From positions 277,399-341,398 of the forward strand of contig NW_017803346.1 of the NCBI RefSeq assembly GCF_001625305.1: a DNA stretch of 64,000 bases, given 5' to 3'. Position 1 is the first letter of the stretch. Every line of letters starts with the position of its first letter. This document shows, one piece after another, positions 10,391 to 20,700 of the stretch. The notes beneath the pieces are model-generated. The model made no database searches, was not told the origin of the DNA, and saw only the letters and a program-made list of their open reading frames with translations. A program made the position numbers and the translations under genes. Origin of the DNA: Branchiostoma belcheri. Taxonomy: Eukaryota; Chordata; Leptocardii; Amphioxiformes; Branchiostomatidae.

Positions 10391-10864
10391 TTGAACAAAA
10401 TTATCTGACCATTTCCTTGTGAAGAAACCTTATAGTTTGTGTTTGTGTGCATCTTTATCTATAACAAACATAAAATTGATCATAACTTTTCTTTTTAAAT
10501 TCTTGCGCCCCTCTTGGTATAATTATAAGGCACCACTGTTGCTTGAAGCGTCGTTAAATTTATGTAAAGACGAGAATTAAATACTGATTGGAATTAGAAA
10601 AAAGAGGGGAAGATTAGCACAAAAAAAGAAAATCTTTACTACTTTATGTTTAATTGATGTTTTCTTAATCTCTATGAGCCTTCAGACACACTCGGATAAC
10701 TCCTGGAATCTTTAACTTCATTTTCCAATCAGTGGAATGAGATTGATTTTTTTTGGAATATCGGAATTCCGTGGGATATGTTATGGGCATTCCGACCAGT
10801 TAATATCACAGTTTATTAACCCTGGTAATATCCTATTAAAGACTGAATAAACAGCGCTGGAGTG
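10391..10864. other. AT-rich unassigned stretch
   Basis: No gene or repeat was recognised. The sequence is low in GC with A- and T-runs. Confidence 0.35.
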
Positions 10865-11560
10865 AAGAGTAGCAATCTGGATGGCGGAGCCGCGAGTATT
10901 GAACCAGAGAGCAAGGGTTCGATTCCCGACAAACTTTTGGAAATCTGAGGTTATGAACAAAGGAACAAGGGTTTGATTCCTGTTTGGATTCCAGTCAGAC
11001 AAAGCAAACTTTGGAAAATCTGCATGGGGAATATAGAAGTATTGAACTAAGAAACATGGGTTCGATTCCTGTTAAGGCTCCTGTTAGACACATCAAACTT
11101 TGGGATCTGCATCCATGAGATGTCTTGGAGTATTTAACCAAAGAGCAAGGGTTTGATTCCTGTTCAGGCAAAGAAAATTTTGGGAATCTGAATGGGAGAG
11201 CCGGGAGTATTGAACTAAGGAACACACTGGTTCAATTCCCGTTTGGATTCTGGTCAGACAAACCAAACTTTGGGAATTTGAATGGGAGAGCCGGTAGTAT
11301 TGAACTAAGGGAACACACTGGTTCAGTTCCCATTCATAGAAAGTGAACTTTATCTGCATGAGAAATCCAGGAGTATTGAACCAGGGAACACTAGTTCGAT
11401 TCCCATTCTAGGGAAATATAGAAGAATGTAAATAAAGGGACAAGGGTTTGATTCCTGTTTAGACTTGGTTCAGACAAAGTGAACTTGCATTTGGCAAATC
11501 CAGGAGTATTGAAGGAAGGAACATGGAGAGTTAAACCATGCATCACACTCAGATAGTCAC
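10865..11560 (+). repeat. Tandem array carrying Pol III A-box and B-box-like motifs
   Basis: Eight units of variable length (about 50-90 bp) each hold GAGTATTGAAC-like words and a B-box-like GGTTCGATTCC. The B-box-like motifs start at 10916, 10970, 11059, 11150, 11229, 11320, 11393 and 11445. Three units also carry an A-box-like motif upstream: TGGCGGAGCCGC at 10882, and TGGGAGAGCCGG at 11193 and 11283. A-to-B spacing is 22-25 bp, shorter than in most tRNAs. No unit folds into an obvious complete tRNA. It is best read as a tRNA-derived tandem repeat. Transcription is unproven. Confidence 0.7.
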
Positions 11561-11794
11561 GTTGGCAGGATTTGTAGTTGCGTAAAGTGAATTTAGAAAA
11601 CTCATGCTTCAACTGAATATCAAGGCTAACATCTAATTATGCTTTTGCCTATAGCAATGCTAAAGACCTCTATATAAGTTAAAACTAAACGTTAGGAAAA
11701 GAAGATGTGTGGCTTGGTATGCTTGTCTGCATAACTTATGGTCCGTTTCCTTTTCTGTCATGCTTATCAGTCTGTTGCACGCTTCGGCTGTCAC
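11561..11794. other. Unassigned noncoding stretch
   Basis: No gene or repeat was recognised between the B-box array and the duplication at 11795. Confidence 0.3.
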
Positions 11795-11965
11795 ACTAAC
11801 TCTCTGGGGTCTGGCAGGGGTTTGCAGATAAGTGGATTTGGTCCCAGGAGTCCTGATAAACCCCATGGGAGCCTCTGGGCCAGTTACATGTATTAGTCCT
11901 CCCTAGGGTCTTAGAGGGGTTTGGAGATGAGTGGATCAGGTCTCAAGTGTTCTGATAAACCCTTG
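11795..11965. repeat. Two-unit tandem duplication
   Basis: GGGGTCTGGCAGGGGTTTGC recurs as GGGTCTTAGAGGGGTTTGG, each followed by AGATAAGTGGAT or AGATGAGTGGAT and CTGATAAACCC. The period is about 110 bp. Confidence 0.7.
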
Positions 11966-12171
11966 GGGTGTTTTAGTAAGGTTTTGCTCCCCAACTCTGT
12001 AAAAATCAATAAAGCCATTCTTCTGAAAGTGGAAGTTTTCGCAGTCACAGAAAAAAGTCGTTAATCAGAGCTCGTTAATCAGCAGCTTTGATTCATCAGG
12101 GAAACTGGAGATGCACTAATTATTTCCTGGGTTCTGTCATGTCTGTGACTTCTCGAAGTAAACTTAAAAGC

Positions 12172-12240
12172 TAAAGAATAAGATAGAGTGAGAGAGTGAA
12201 TGAGTATGTGGGCATGTGCGTGTGTGTTCATGCATGTATG
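12172..12240. repeat. Imperfect GA/GT-rich simple repeat
   Basis: Purine-rich GAGTGAGAGAGTGAATGAG is followed by GTGTGTTCATGCATG. It is low-complexity sequence. Confidence 0.5.
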
Positions 12241-12275
12241 TTGGGCCTGTATCTCCCATAACAAAAACCAAGTCT

Positions 12276-12335
12276 TACATATAATAACTTTACATATAAT
12301 AACTTTACATATAATAACTTTACATATAATAACTT
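12276..12335. repeat. Perfect 15-bp tandem repeat, four units
   Basis: TACATATAATAACTT is repeated four times without change. Confidence 0.97.
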
Positions 12336-13180
12336 AATAATATATATAATACCTTTCAGTAACATGAAGTTATATAGTCATACACCCAATTGCCTAGTAG
12401 ACACTTTGTAGCTGATAAAATATAAACAACTTACAAGACTCAAGCATACTAATATAAGTAATGACATGTCAAATGAACTCACTACTGCCATCCCTCTAAC
12501 CAATGTTTGTTCTTCTTTCTCTCTTCCATGTTCCCCTGCCTCCTGTTGCCATGCCTCCTAATGCCTTGCCTTCTGTTGCCATGCCAACTGTTTCCATGCC
12601 AACTCCATGACAACTGAGCAGGTGAGTAACCTTCCTTATTGATGAGTGCGAATGATGATGAAGTGCATGTGGTGAATTTCTCAAATTGTTAGCTTCGCAA
12701 TTCTGCAGTTTTGAAATGTTCGTCCAATACCAAAAATCTGCCTCATGCTCTAACCGCTGCATCAGAACTAATTTGACCGCCTGAAATTCCACAAACATTT
12801 TGGATGATGTTTGTAACTGTAAAGATCATCTTGTGAACTGTGTGTTTATGTATGAATGACTGTTCATGTCCTGATTACATCCTCAGTGTGATCTGCAGGG
12901 CCTTTGTACACCTACTTGTAATACTTATTAAAAAACCAGTTTATTTACTGGAAAATATGTACTTATTACGGATGACAACAAACTAAAATTGACGTATTTA
13001 CTACATTGCAAATTACCAGCACTACAGCACTGATGCTTTGTGGATTTTTACAAACCAAGTCTGCAAATCTTTATAATGGTAAAGAGTAAGAAAAGCAACC
13101 ATTTATGCATCTATTGTGGAATAAAATTAAGGCCACAATTACAGTAGGTTTACAAAGGATTGCAGATGATTTGCTTGCGC
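12336..13180. other. Unassigned stretch with a CCTGTTGCCATGCC repeat and donor-like site
   Basis: Several CTGTTGCCATGCC-like units lie at 12539-12607. They are followed by a consensus-like splice donor on the plus strand (GAGCAG then GTGAGT, at 12622). An exon is possible but has no coding support. The rest is AT-rich and featureless. Confidence 0.35.
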
Positions 13181-13334
13181 GATGATGTCATGATGATATC
13201 ATGATGATGTCATGATGATGTTGTGATGATGTCATGATGATATCATGATGATGTCATGATGATGTCATGATGATGTCGTGATGATGTCATGATGATGTCA
13301 TGATGATGTCATGATGATGTCATGATGATGTCAC
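13181..13334. repeat. 11-bp tandem repeat GATGATGTCAT, 14 units
   Basis: Fourteen consecutive 11-bp units show only isolated changes (GTC to ATC, GTC to GTT or GTCGT). The unit includes the near-palindrome TGATGTCA. Confidence 0.97.
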
Positions 13335-14095
13335 GCTTGCGGCCGCGTTTTTCAACCATTTTCAACGTTCCAGACAAGGTAAGTCAAGGTCGTATCCAAG
13401 TGTGCCACAATGTTTTGAAGGTCGTATCCAAGTACACTAAACACACCAATGGTTGTTCATGCAAACACTTTAAACTGCCAACATGCTGTGTAGTAATGGG
13501 TCAGGCAAGTACTTTCACTTGCCCTGAATGATCCTTTCACTTACCAATGGATAAGTGCCTTAACATGTTCTTGGACAAGTACTTTTACTTGCTCCTGATT
13601 GCAAGTTAAATCTTTATGATGCCTTTAGTTAAGAAATCAGATTCTGATGAAAATAACGAAGTTACAGCCTTTTGCAAGGACTGTAGGTAATACTACATGA
13701 CAAGGCATTTATGAGGATAACTTGTCACACAACATTTATCATAAGTCAAGAAGGAATTCTTCTACCTCTATGCAGCATTTTTATTTGGGTTACTATGAGT
13801 TTTGTCCAGTCTCCACTGTAAAAGTCACTAATAATAGAAACTTTATTTGCAAAATCATGCCGGAAGGATAATTGCTTGTACAATCAAGTATACTACTCAT
13901 TGCAATACAGTAATAGAAGACAGGTAACAACTGTCTGGAAAAACTTCTACTTCTACTACTACGCTAGCTATTATGGGGTTCGACTTCTTCTTTGAAGGTA
14001 GTGGATAATGAATAGTCCCACATTCTGCATAATGAGTGGGTTTTTGGACAGTCAAAAGGTGACCTAGCTCCAAAATTCCTCTTGTGTTCATTCTT
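13335..14095. other. Unassigned stretch with short local duplications
   Basis: AAGGTCGTATCCAAGT occurs twice (about 13386 and 13420), and CAAGTACTTTCACTTGC-like words three times at 13505-13600. A donor-like CAAG followed by GTAAGT is at 13376-13382. No gene is supported. Confidence 0.4.
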
Positions 14096-14585
14096 TAGGC
14101 TTGCAAAGTCCTGGAAATTTGGCCATGTTGGTAAGATTCCCAACTTTCTGTGTCCCTCTAAGTCAGTGATATGAGATGCTTGCAAAGTCCTGGAATTTTG
14201 ACCATGTCGCTATTATAAGATTCCCAACGGGAATTCTGCCCCTGCCCCTGGTCACCCTTTGGAATGCTGATGTCATCCTTGAGACTTCCGAACCATGTCT
14301 CTTAAATTGCTTTCGTCACTACCATTCAATTTTATCAAGAAAACTGATTGTGAAAACTCCCTACAGTAGAAAATTCTCTAGTGTAACCAGCAAAGTCATT
14401 ACCACATGTCATGAGCTGTGGTCTGGATTGGTGTGACAAATTTCGTCACTTAGAGTACTTCTTTATATATCATAAAAACTGATTATAATAATAACACCTT
14501 ACAGTGGAAATTTCTTTTAGTGTAACCAGCAAAGTCATTATCACACGTCATCAGAACATTTGCTGTGATTGACAGCTGTCATCTG
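14096..14585. repeat. Two local tandem duplications
   Basis: CTTGCAAAGTCCTGGAA...GATTCCCAAC is duplicated at 14099 and 14178. Then AAAACTGATT...CAGTGGAAA...AGTGTAACCAGCAAAGTCAT is duplicated at about 14339 and 14476. Confidence 0.7.
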
Positions 14586-14985
14586 GATCAGTGAGCTGGG
14601 AAATTGGTTCCCTCCAACATCATTTTGTTCATCTGAAGCCTGAAGCATCTCAGGGTAACCTGTCCAGTCCTGCATGGCGATCCATCTAGGAGAAAGGGAA
14701 AGGGAAAGTTAAAGGGAAAGTGAAATGGAAAGGGAGAGGGAAAGTGAAATTTGATCTGGCCGGTAAATTGGTTCCCTCCAATGTCATTCTACTCATCCGC
14801 AGACCAAAGCATCTTGTGGTAACTTGTCCAGTTCTGCATGGTGATCCATCTAGGAGAAAGGGAAAGGGAAAGGGAAAGTGAAAAGGGGAAATTAAGGGAA
14901 AGTAGCATTTGATCTGGCCGGTAAATTGGTTCCCTCCAACGTCATTCTGTTCATCTGTAGCCTGAAGCATCTCTATGTTCACATT
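14586..14985. repeat. Three-unit tandem array with GGGAAA microsatellite
   Basis: AAATTGGTTCCCTCCAA starts each of three units at about 14599, 14764 and 14923 (period about 160 bp). Two units contain GATCCATCTAGGAGAAAGGG and a run of GGGAAAGTGAAA words. Confidence 0.85.
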
Positions 14986-15656
14986 GCGTTCAGGAGCTGC
15001 ACGAAGTATGATAATGCGATAATACAAAGTAAAACAAATTGTACAAATGGTAATATTTACATTCAAAATAAAGTCCTATACTCCAGGGTTCTATGTTCAC
15101 ATTGCGTCAGGAGTTGTATCAGTATAATGGTGATGTGGTGTTCATAAAATGTGAATTTTCCCACTCCTGTGCTGATGCTATCTTGCTAAGCTGTGCTGAC
15201 TGATTCCAGCCTGTCAGAAAGGATGGTTTAGTGTTCAATGCTTTTGTTCAGGGCATTTGTTACTCTTCATTGTCTGCTTGGAGGCTTAGTCATTACCTAT
15301 AATTTAGTAGCTTCTTATCCTACTTTTGCAGGATTAATGCCATTCTTCTCTATTCAAATTGCAACAACAATACAGGATAGGCTGCAAATTTAGCTGATGT
15401 TCTGCTCCACATATTGTAAAACATATGATATAACACTAAATAAATAAAACTAATTACAAGAAACTAACATTTGCAAATGCATTACATTAACCTTTACCTG
15501 GTCTAGCCCAACAAACTACTGCACTGTTAAATATTCTTTCTCAAAGTCAAACACATTCATATTCAGGACAGAGACAGCCCAAATAAGTATGCTTAGCCTA
15601 GTACTGTTGCCTATCCAAAGAAAATAAAATGAAATGAAATAAAACCAACACTACGA
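14986..15656. other. Unassigned noncoding stretch
   Basis: GTTCACATTGCGT followed by CAGGAG is duplicated at about 14977 and 15094. The remainder shows no gene or repeat. Confidence 0.35.
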
Positions 15657-15909
15657 CCATTTTGGCAGCAGAAGTGAGAGATGAAATGGTGAGAAGTGAC
15701 GGAACACGGATTTTTACTTTATTTTGACTACATTATGTGTGAGGAGAGAGCTTAATAATATACAAAATGTATATAAGGTTTATAGTATGGTTGGTATTAC
15801 TGTTGCCCAAGCCTAAGAATATAAATGTGAATAAAACAAAGAGTACAATCATTTTGGCAGCAGAACTGAGAGATGAAATGGCGAGAAGTGACGGAACACG
15901 GATTTTTAC
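15657..15909. repeat. Two-copy repeat around ATTTTGGCAGCAGAA
   Basis: A 61-bp segment (ATTTTGGCAGCAGAA through GTGACGGAACACGGATTTTT) occurs at 15657-15717 and 15849-15909, a period of 192 bp. Confidence 0.8.
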
Positions 15910-15939
15910 GATTCCCTCGCCGCTCCCCTCACATCAACA

Positions 15940-16080
15940 TGGTGATGAATGAATCTGTACCGCAATAAGCTGCCCACTTCATTTCCGGCAGGGTCAAGTG
16001 GGATCAAGGCAGGATGAATGAATCTGTACACCAATAAGTTGCTAGGTTCGCTCCCCCGGGGATTTGGAAAGGTCGGGGGT
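15940..16080. repeat. Two-unit repeat around GATGAATGAATCTGTAC
   Basis: GATGAATGAATCTGTACCGC at 15943 recurs at 16013 as GATGAATGAATCTGTACACC, each followed by AATAAGCTGC or AATAAGTTGC. Confidence 0.7.
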
Positions 16081-16095
16081 GAGGAGCGTGCAGCC

Positions 16096-16194
16096 AATGG
16101 GGTTCTGAGTTTGAGGAAATACGACCAAAATGATCTTCTCTCGGATAAAACTGCGGATAAGCGTTGTGATAGATGTGAGCGTTTATACGTCCCC
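16096..16194. repeat. Unit 1 of a two-unit repeat split by a retroposon
   Basis: TCTGAGTTTGAGGAAATACG through CGTCCCCTTTGCTAT matches 16451-16558. The unit boundary is interrupted by the insertion at 16203-16429. Confidence 0.75.
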
Positions 16195-16437
16195 TTTGCT
16201 ATTTGACTTTGACTTTATTAGGATCCACAGTCATGTAGCGTACCTGTACAAGGCAGTTGCTATTCTTCCACTGGTCTGTTCTAACACACAACACAACACA
16301 ACACACAGGCAAACATAAATACATTGACAACAAAAGCAAAATAATGTAACACATAAATATACCACTAATCATTTTATTCCAGGTAGACTAGACATCCTGT
16401 ACTAAGATCTCTTTCTTGATGTGCTTTTATTTGCTAT
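16195..16437 (-). mobile_element. Family R retroposon copy with 8-bp target-site duplication
   Basis: The element occupies 16203-16429 and is flanked by TTTGCTAT at 16195-16202 and 16430-16437. The neighbouring uninterrupted unit reads CCCCTTTGCTATCAGAC, confirming that one TTTGCTAT is the original site. On the minus strand it ends with CTAATAAAGTCAAAGTCAA, a tail shared with the copy at 53377. No coding capacity is seen; a 5'-truncated LINE or a SINE would fit. Confidence 0.82.
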
Positions 16438-16600
16438 CAGGGGTGAGGCAATGGGTTTCTGAGTCTGAGGAAATACGACCAACCAAAGTGATCTTCTCTC
16501 GGATAAAACGTTAAAAGCTTCATGATAGATGTGAGCGTTTATGCGTCCCCTTTGCTATCAGACACACCAAACCCGCTCCAACGGTGAGGTTCAATGTCAA
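16438..16600. repeat. Unit 2 of the split repeat
   Basis: This is the second copy of the unit beginning TCTGAGTCTGAGGAAATACG. It is uninterrupted at the TTTGCTATCAGACACACC position. Confidence 0.7.
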
Positions 16601-16866
16601 GTGCGCTGTGCCAATCCTAACAAACTACAGCAGGGGAGTTGTATAAGGGACTGGTCGGATATTGGATTCTGCAGCAAAGATTGGGTTTAATTCCCCCAGA
16701 CCGATATTTTATCCTTCTGTCATGATTTTATCATTAACTGTCTGCTGGTAACTGTACAAGGGACTCTGGATTGTGATTGTGTCTGTAAAAGTTTTATGTA
16801 TATAATCTGCAACATCCTTCAACACTCAAATTGACTAACTGCTTTAACAAGTTGGAAAAAGATGTC
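16601..16866. other. Unassigned noncoding stretch
   Basis: A GGGTTTAATTCCC word at about 16684 is weakly B-box-like. No structure or gene is seen. Confidence 0.3.
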
Positions 16867-16867
16867 C

Positions 16868-17024
16868 TAAGGCCACAGCAATGTAATTAATTGGTTCTCC
16901 AATTCATTTGCTTTGTTTCTAATTTTCAAAAAAACCCAAAACATTTCAGCCTCTGAATCAACAAAATGTTCAATATTTTTGGCCCCAACAGTTGAACAAG
17001 CGCCTGGTATGAACTGGGTTAAGA
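16868..17024 (+). mobile_element. Family B2 element, left part
   Basis: It begins TAAGGCCACAGCAATGTAAT followed by TTGGTTCTCC. The interior CCAACAGTTGAA matches, in reverse, the B2 copy at 33930-34100. It passes into the 17025 tandem array without a right end. Confidence 0.5.
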
Positions 17025-17650
17025 AATCTAGATGGTAATTTGGATGTTTTCCATCACGTTCCTTCAGTGTCATTGTAAAATGCAAAACTTTAACCTTTCC
17101 CATGCTAACCCCAACTCAAGCCAATGACAACTTACTGTGATGATGATCAAACGGTACTCAGAGGGTTATATATATTGGTTTATTTTTCACAAATACAATA
17201 AACAGTACAATTGGTATGTTTCACATTGCAGCCACGGGCTGAATTGCGTGCACATATTACATATTACTTACTAAAATCATGATGCCGCAACTGTTTAAAA
17301 CCCTAGCTTATTTTAACAGATCTAAGAACTTGGATGTTTTCCCTCAGGTTTCTTCAGTGCCATTGTAAAATGTAAAACTTTAACCCTTGCCGTGCTAAGC
17401 CCACCAGAATCTAATGCAAAGTTACTGCAGTGATAAGCACACGGCATAATGAGGGTTAAGAACTTGGATGTTTTCCATCACGTTTCTTCAGTGTCATTGT
17501 AAAATGCAAAACTTTAACCCTACCCATGCTAACCACACCAGAAGCCAATCCAAAGTTACAGTGATAAAAAGCACACGGTATAAAGAGGGTTAAGAACTTG
17601 GATGTTTTCCATCACGCTCCTTCAGTGTCGTTGTAAAATGGCTCTGAGTC
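17025..17650. repeat. Four-unit tandem array of about 130 bp
   Basis: Units contain CTTGGATGTTTTCCATCACG, CTTCAGTGTCATTGTAAAAT, GCAAAACTTTAACCC, CCATGCTAACC and ACACGGTA...GAGGGTTA. The first and second units are separated by the insertion at 17171-17314. Confidence 0.85.
17171..17314. mobile_element. Second copy of the 6409 dispersed repeat
   Basis: TATATTGGTTTATTTTTCAC through CTAGCTTATTTT matches 6409-6549. It sits between GAGGGTTA and AAGAACTTGGATG, which are contiguous in the neighbouring units, so it is an insertion. Confidence 0.75.
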
Positions 17651-17814
17651 ACGCACCATTACGGCAACAGCCCCAATCAACAAAACGACCCGTTTCCATG
17701 ACAACTGCCCATATCTCAGCGGCCAGGATCCGTCTGACGACTAACGAACTCGGAACTCATTAAACCGAGCGTTTGTCTCCCCGACAGCACCGAACAATTG
17801 GGCTATCAACAACA
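17651..17814. other. Unassigned non-repetitive island
   Basis: This is a CG-containing unique-looking stretch (CATTACGGCAACAGCC, GTCTGACGACTAACGAAC). Nothing was recognised. Confidence 0.3.
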
Positions 17815-18330
17815 TTTGTTACGGGCTTAAATCTTACAGACATGAGGCACACATAAGGAAGACCAGAAAATTATCTTGCACCAATGTCTCAAGACTTAGG
17901 ATGATGTTTTAAGATCTCAAATCTTGAATCTTGTAGACATGAGGAAGACTACAACTGTCTTGTTACAATGTCTTGAGACATCTTTTATGAGCTTTAATCT
18001 GAAAGACATGAGACACACATAAAGAAGACTAGAAAATCATCTTGCACCAATGTCTCAAGACATAGCTTGATGTCTTAAGACTTTGTCTACATTGTCCTAA
18101 ATCATAAATCTCAAATCTTGAGATATGAGGCACATGTAAGGAAACTGTCTTGCGCCAATGTCTTAAGACATTTGTTATTTACGGGCTTAAATCTGAAAGA
18201 TGCAAGGCACACATAAGGAAGACTAAAATGTCTTAAACCAAACTCTTTAGACATTGGTGCAAGACATTCTAAAATCTTAAATCTTCAAGACAGCTTAAAC
18301 CTAAAACACATGAGGCACACATATATAAGG
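17815..18330. repeat. Degenerate tandem array around GACATGAGGCACACATAAGG
   Basis: Four or five diverged units of about 90-170 bp hold GGCTTAAATCT, GACATGAGGCACACATAAGG and TTGCACCAATGTCTCAAGAC. Confidence 0.8.
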
Positions 18331-18354
18331 AAGGCTGAAAAAGGGAAACAACTG

Positions 18355-19185
18355 AATTGTCAGTGTTTTAGGAGAGCCACACCTTGAGCATATCAAAGAG
18401 TCTGGCTAAACTCTTACAATTGTCCATTATAGTCAAACCTATCCGACTAAAGCCACACTCATTGCCTATGCTATAGCTTTATTGTGTGGACTTGGCCAAA
18501 TGTCAGTTTAATGAATAAAAGCGAAACAGCTACATAGTCAGTGTTTTTGGAGAACCACACCTTTAGCATATCAAAGAGTCTCACTAAACTCTTGCAATTG
18601 TCCATTATGGTCAAAGCTATCTGACTAAAGCCACACTCATGGTCTATACTATAGCAGCTTTATATTTTTTGTGCTATAGCTTGGCTAAATGTCAGTTTGT
18701 CAGTGTTTTAGAAGAGTCACACATTGAGAATATCAAAGAGTCTGGCTAAACTCTTACAATTGTCCATTATGTCCAAACCTATCCAACTAAAGCCGCACTC
18801 ATAGCCTATAGCTTAAAGCTTTGCAAAATGTCAGTTGAACGTATAAAAAGGAACAGCTGAATTGTGAGTGTTTTAGGAGAGGCACACATTGAGCATATCA
18901 AAGAGTTTGGCTTAAGTCTTACAATTGTCCATTATGGTCAAACCTATCCACACTCATAGCCTTTAGGTTTATAATTTTTGTGCTATAGCTTGGCTGAATG
19001 TCAGTTGAAAGAATAAAGAAGAAATAAAAAAGAATAAAAAAAAGTAAAAAAGAAAAGAGCGACACCTTGAGCATATCAAAGACTTTCACTAAACTCTTAC
19101 AATTGTCCATTATAGTCAAAGCTATCCAACTAAAGCCCCACTCATAGCCTATACTATAGCTTTATAGTGCGGACTTGGCCGAATG
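18355..19185. repeat. Five-unit tandem array, period 160-180 bp
   Basis: CAGTGTTTTAGGAGAG-like starts lie at 18360, 18539, 18699 and 18868, with a fifth unit near 19050. Each unit carries GAGCATATCAAAGAGT, CTCTTACAATTGTCCATTAT and ACTAAAGCCACACTC. Confidence 0.9.
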
Positions 19186-19311
19186 TCAGTAAAACCAATA
19201 CAATAAAAGTAAAGTAAAGACAGGATATTGGCTGACCTACACTTGAACCCACCACGCCACTGACTCAGCCAAAACTCCAGCATGTTTGTGAGCCTGCCTC
19301 ATGTGTTCCAT

Positions 19312-19550
19312 TTAGGCCACACCAATTCATTTTGTTGGTTCTCAGACACTTTTAGTTCAAAAGATAGCAAGCAGACATCATAAAATGAGAGGGCTAGGAA
19401 GAAAACTAGAATATGACTGTATTTACTACATAACACTGAGTCCACCGAGGCATCAACCTGGTCCTCAGACTTTGCTTTCATTAGGTTTTTTGAGTTAACT
19501 ATATTTTTTAAAAAATCAGACAACCAACAAACTGAATTGGTGTGGCCTAA
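19312..19550 (-). mobile_element. Family B element, complete
   Basis: It begins TTAGGCCACACCAATTCATT and ends CTGAATTGGTGTGGCCTAA, an inverted pair extending through GTTGGTTCTCAGA and TCAGACAACCAAC. The interior (GAGGCATCAACCTGG, CTCAGACTTTGCTTTC) matches the copies at 27053 and 29773 in reverse. At 239 bp with no transposase it is a MITE. Flanking TTA/TAA is compatible with a TA or TWA target, so a Tc1/mariner or PIF/Harbinger origin cannot be decided. Confidence 0.82.
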
Positions 19551-19625
19551 GTGTGTATTTGCAGCAGTATTTCCAAATTGCAGAACAAAATTTTGACATT
19601 CTTCAATATTGCAGAACATTGAAAA
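19551..19625. mobile_element. Family F repeat fragment
   Basis: GTGTGTATTTGCAG, then TTGCAGAACAAAATTTTGAC, then AATATTGCAGAACATTG. The same series occurs at 38379-38450 and, reversed, at 45970-46010. Confidence 0.65.
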
Positions 19626-19690
19626 AAAAGTATTTGCTCACTACCCCTGCATGTTTCTAAGCTAGCCTCATGAGTTTCATTAATATGCGT

Positions 19691-19835
19691 GGGGTTGTGT
19701 GGCATAACGGTAGAATTGTAGAACCAAGTGGTCCCGGGTTTGAATCCTGCCATGCTAGCAATCTTGTGCCCTTGGGAAAGGCACTTTACACGACTTCCCT
19801 CACTTTACTCAGGTGGAAATAAGTATTGTATTGTC
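19691..19835 (+). mobile_element. tRNA-derived SINE
   Basis: The tRNA-like head carries an A-box-like TGGCATAACGG (19700) and a B-box-like GGTTTGAATCC (19737). Its body has the motif CCTTGGGAAAGGCACTTTAC, ACGACTTCCCTCACT and CTCAGGTG. A related element lies at 26622-26772 in reverse with the same body motif. These are the parts of a tRNA-derived SINE. Confidence 0.8.
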
Positions 19836-19859
19836 CCCTGTGTTGGTGGTGGCATTAAT

Positions 19860-20095
19860 ATAAAAAGAAGTTGAAAAACTTGAGCGTGCCGTCACCACAT
19901 CTTGCGATTACATGTTTGGAATATAAGAAAATAAAATCAATACATGGAGTCTTAAAACCCTGGTACGTTTTTTTTGGTTGCGGTCTAAAAAGTAGTTGAA
20001 AAAACTTGAGTGTGCCGTCACCACGTCTTGCAATTACATGTTTAGAATATAAGAAAATAAAATCAATATGTGGAGTCTTAAAACCCTGGTACGGT
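19860..20095. repeat. Two-unit tandem repeat, period about 126 bp
   Basis: GTTGAAAAACTTGAGCGTGC through TTAAAACCCTGGTACG is duplicated almost exactly at about 19870 and 19995. Confidence 0.9.
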
Positions 20096-20274
20096 CGGAT
20101 CACTGCTACAAACCTATTGATTTGGGATAACAGGAAAGCTTCCTTTCGGAGTATTGAGCTTGGGCTGTGTAACCTCGGCCATTCTGCTGACACCCGCATC
20201 GCTTTCCGATAATCTCGGCTCCCTGTGTGGGGGGGAAGTTCAAGTTACGACATCAGACTTTTGTGGGCAGTGGT

Positions 20275-20700
20275 GAGGACTGCTGTCTGTCACTGTCAGG
20301 AGTACTGGTACTGCTGCATACAGAAGTACTGGTACTCTAGACTCCTGTAGCATACAGAGGTACTAGTACTGCTGAATACAGAAGTACTGGTACTCTGGAA
20401 TCTTCTGGCATAACGATGTACCATGTACCAGTGGTACATAGTGGTACACTACTAGTACTTCTGATGAGCATTGTCAAAAGTGTTCAGTGGTAAAGACAGC
20501 TGTTTGCCACTGTCAGTAGTACCGGTACTGCTGCAAACAGAAGTACCAGTGGTTTGTCAGAAGAGTTGGTATCTCTGTCTCCTCTGGCATACAGAAGTAC
20601 CTTGTACCAGTGGTACAGATATACTGTGAGTCAGGAGTACTGGTACTTCTGATGAGCGCTGTCAAAAGTGTTCAGTGGTAAGGACTATGCACATAGGTCA
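20275..20700. repeat. Tandem array rich in GTAC palindromes
   Basis: Repeated AGTACTGGTACTGCTGCATA, ACAGAAGTACTGGTACTC and GTACCAGTGGTACA words occur, with CTGTCACTGTCAG and GTGTTCAGTGGTAA marking about four larger units. Confidence 0.85.

Noticed and set aside
12600..12630. Exon ending at a GAGCAG/GTGAGT donor
   Set aside because: No acceptor, branch site or coding frame supports it; donor-like words are common by chance.
13181..13334. Array of CREB/ATF sites
   Set aside because: TGATGTCA differs from the CRE palindrome TGACGTCA and arises automatically from the repeat unit.
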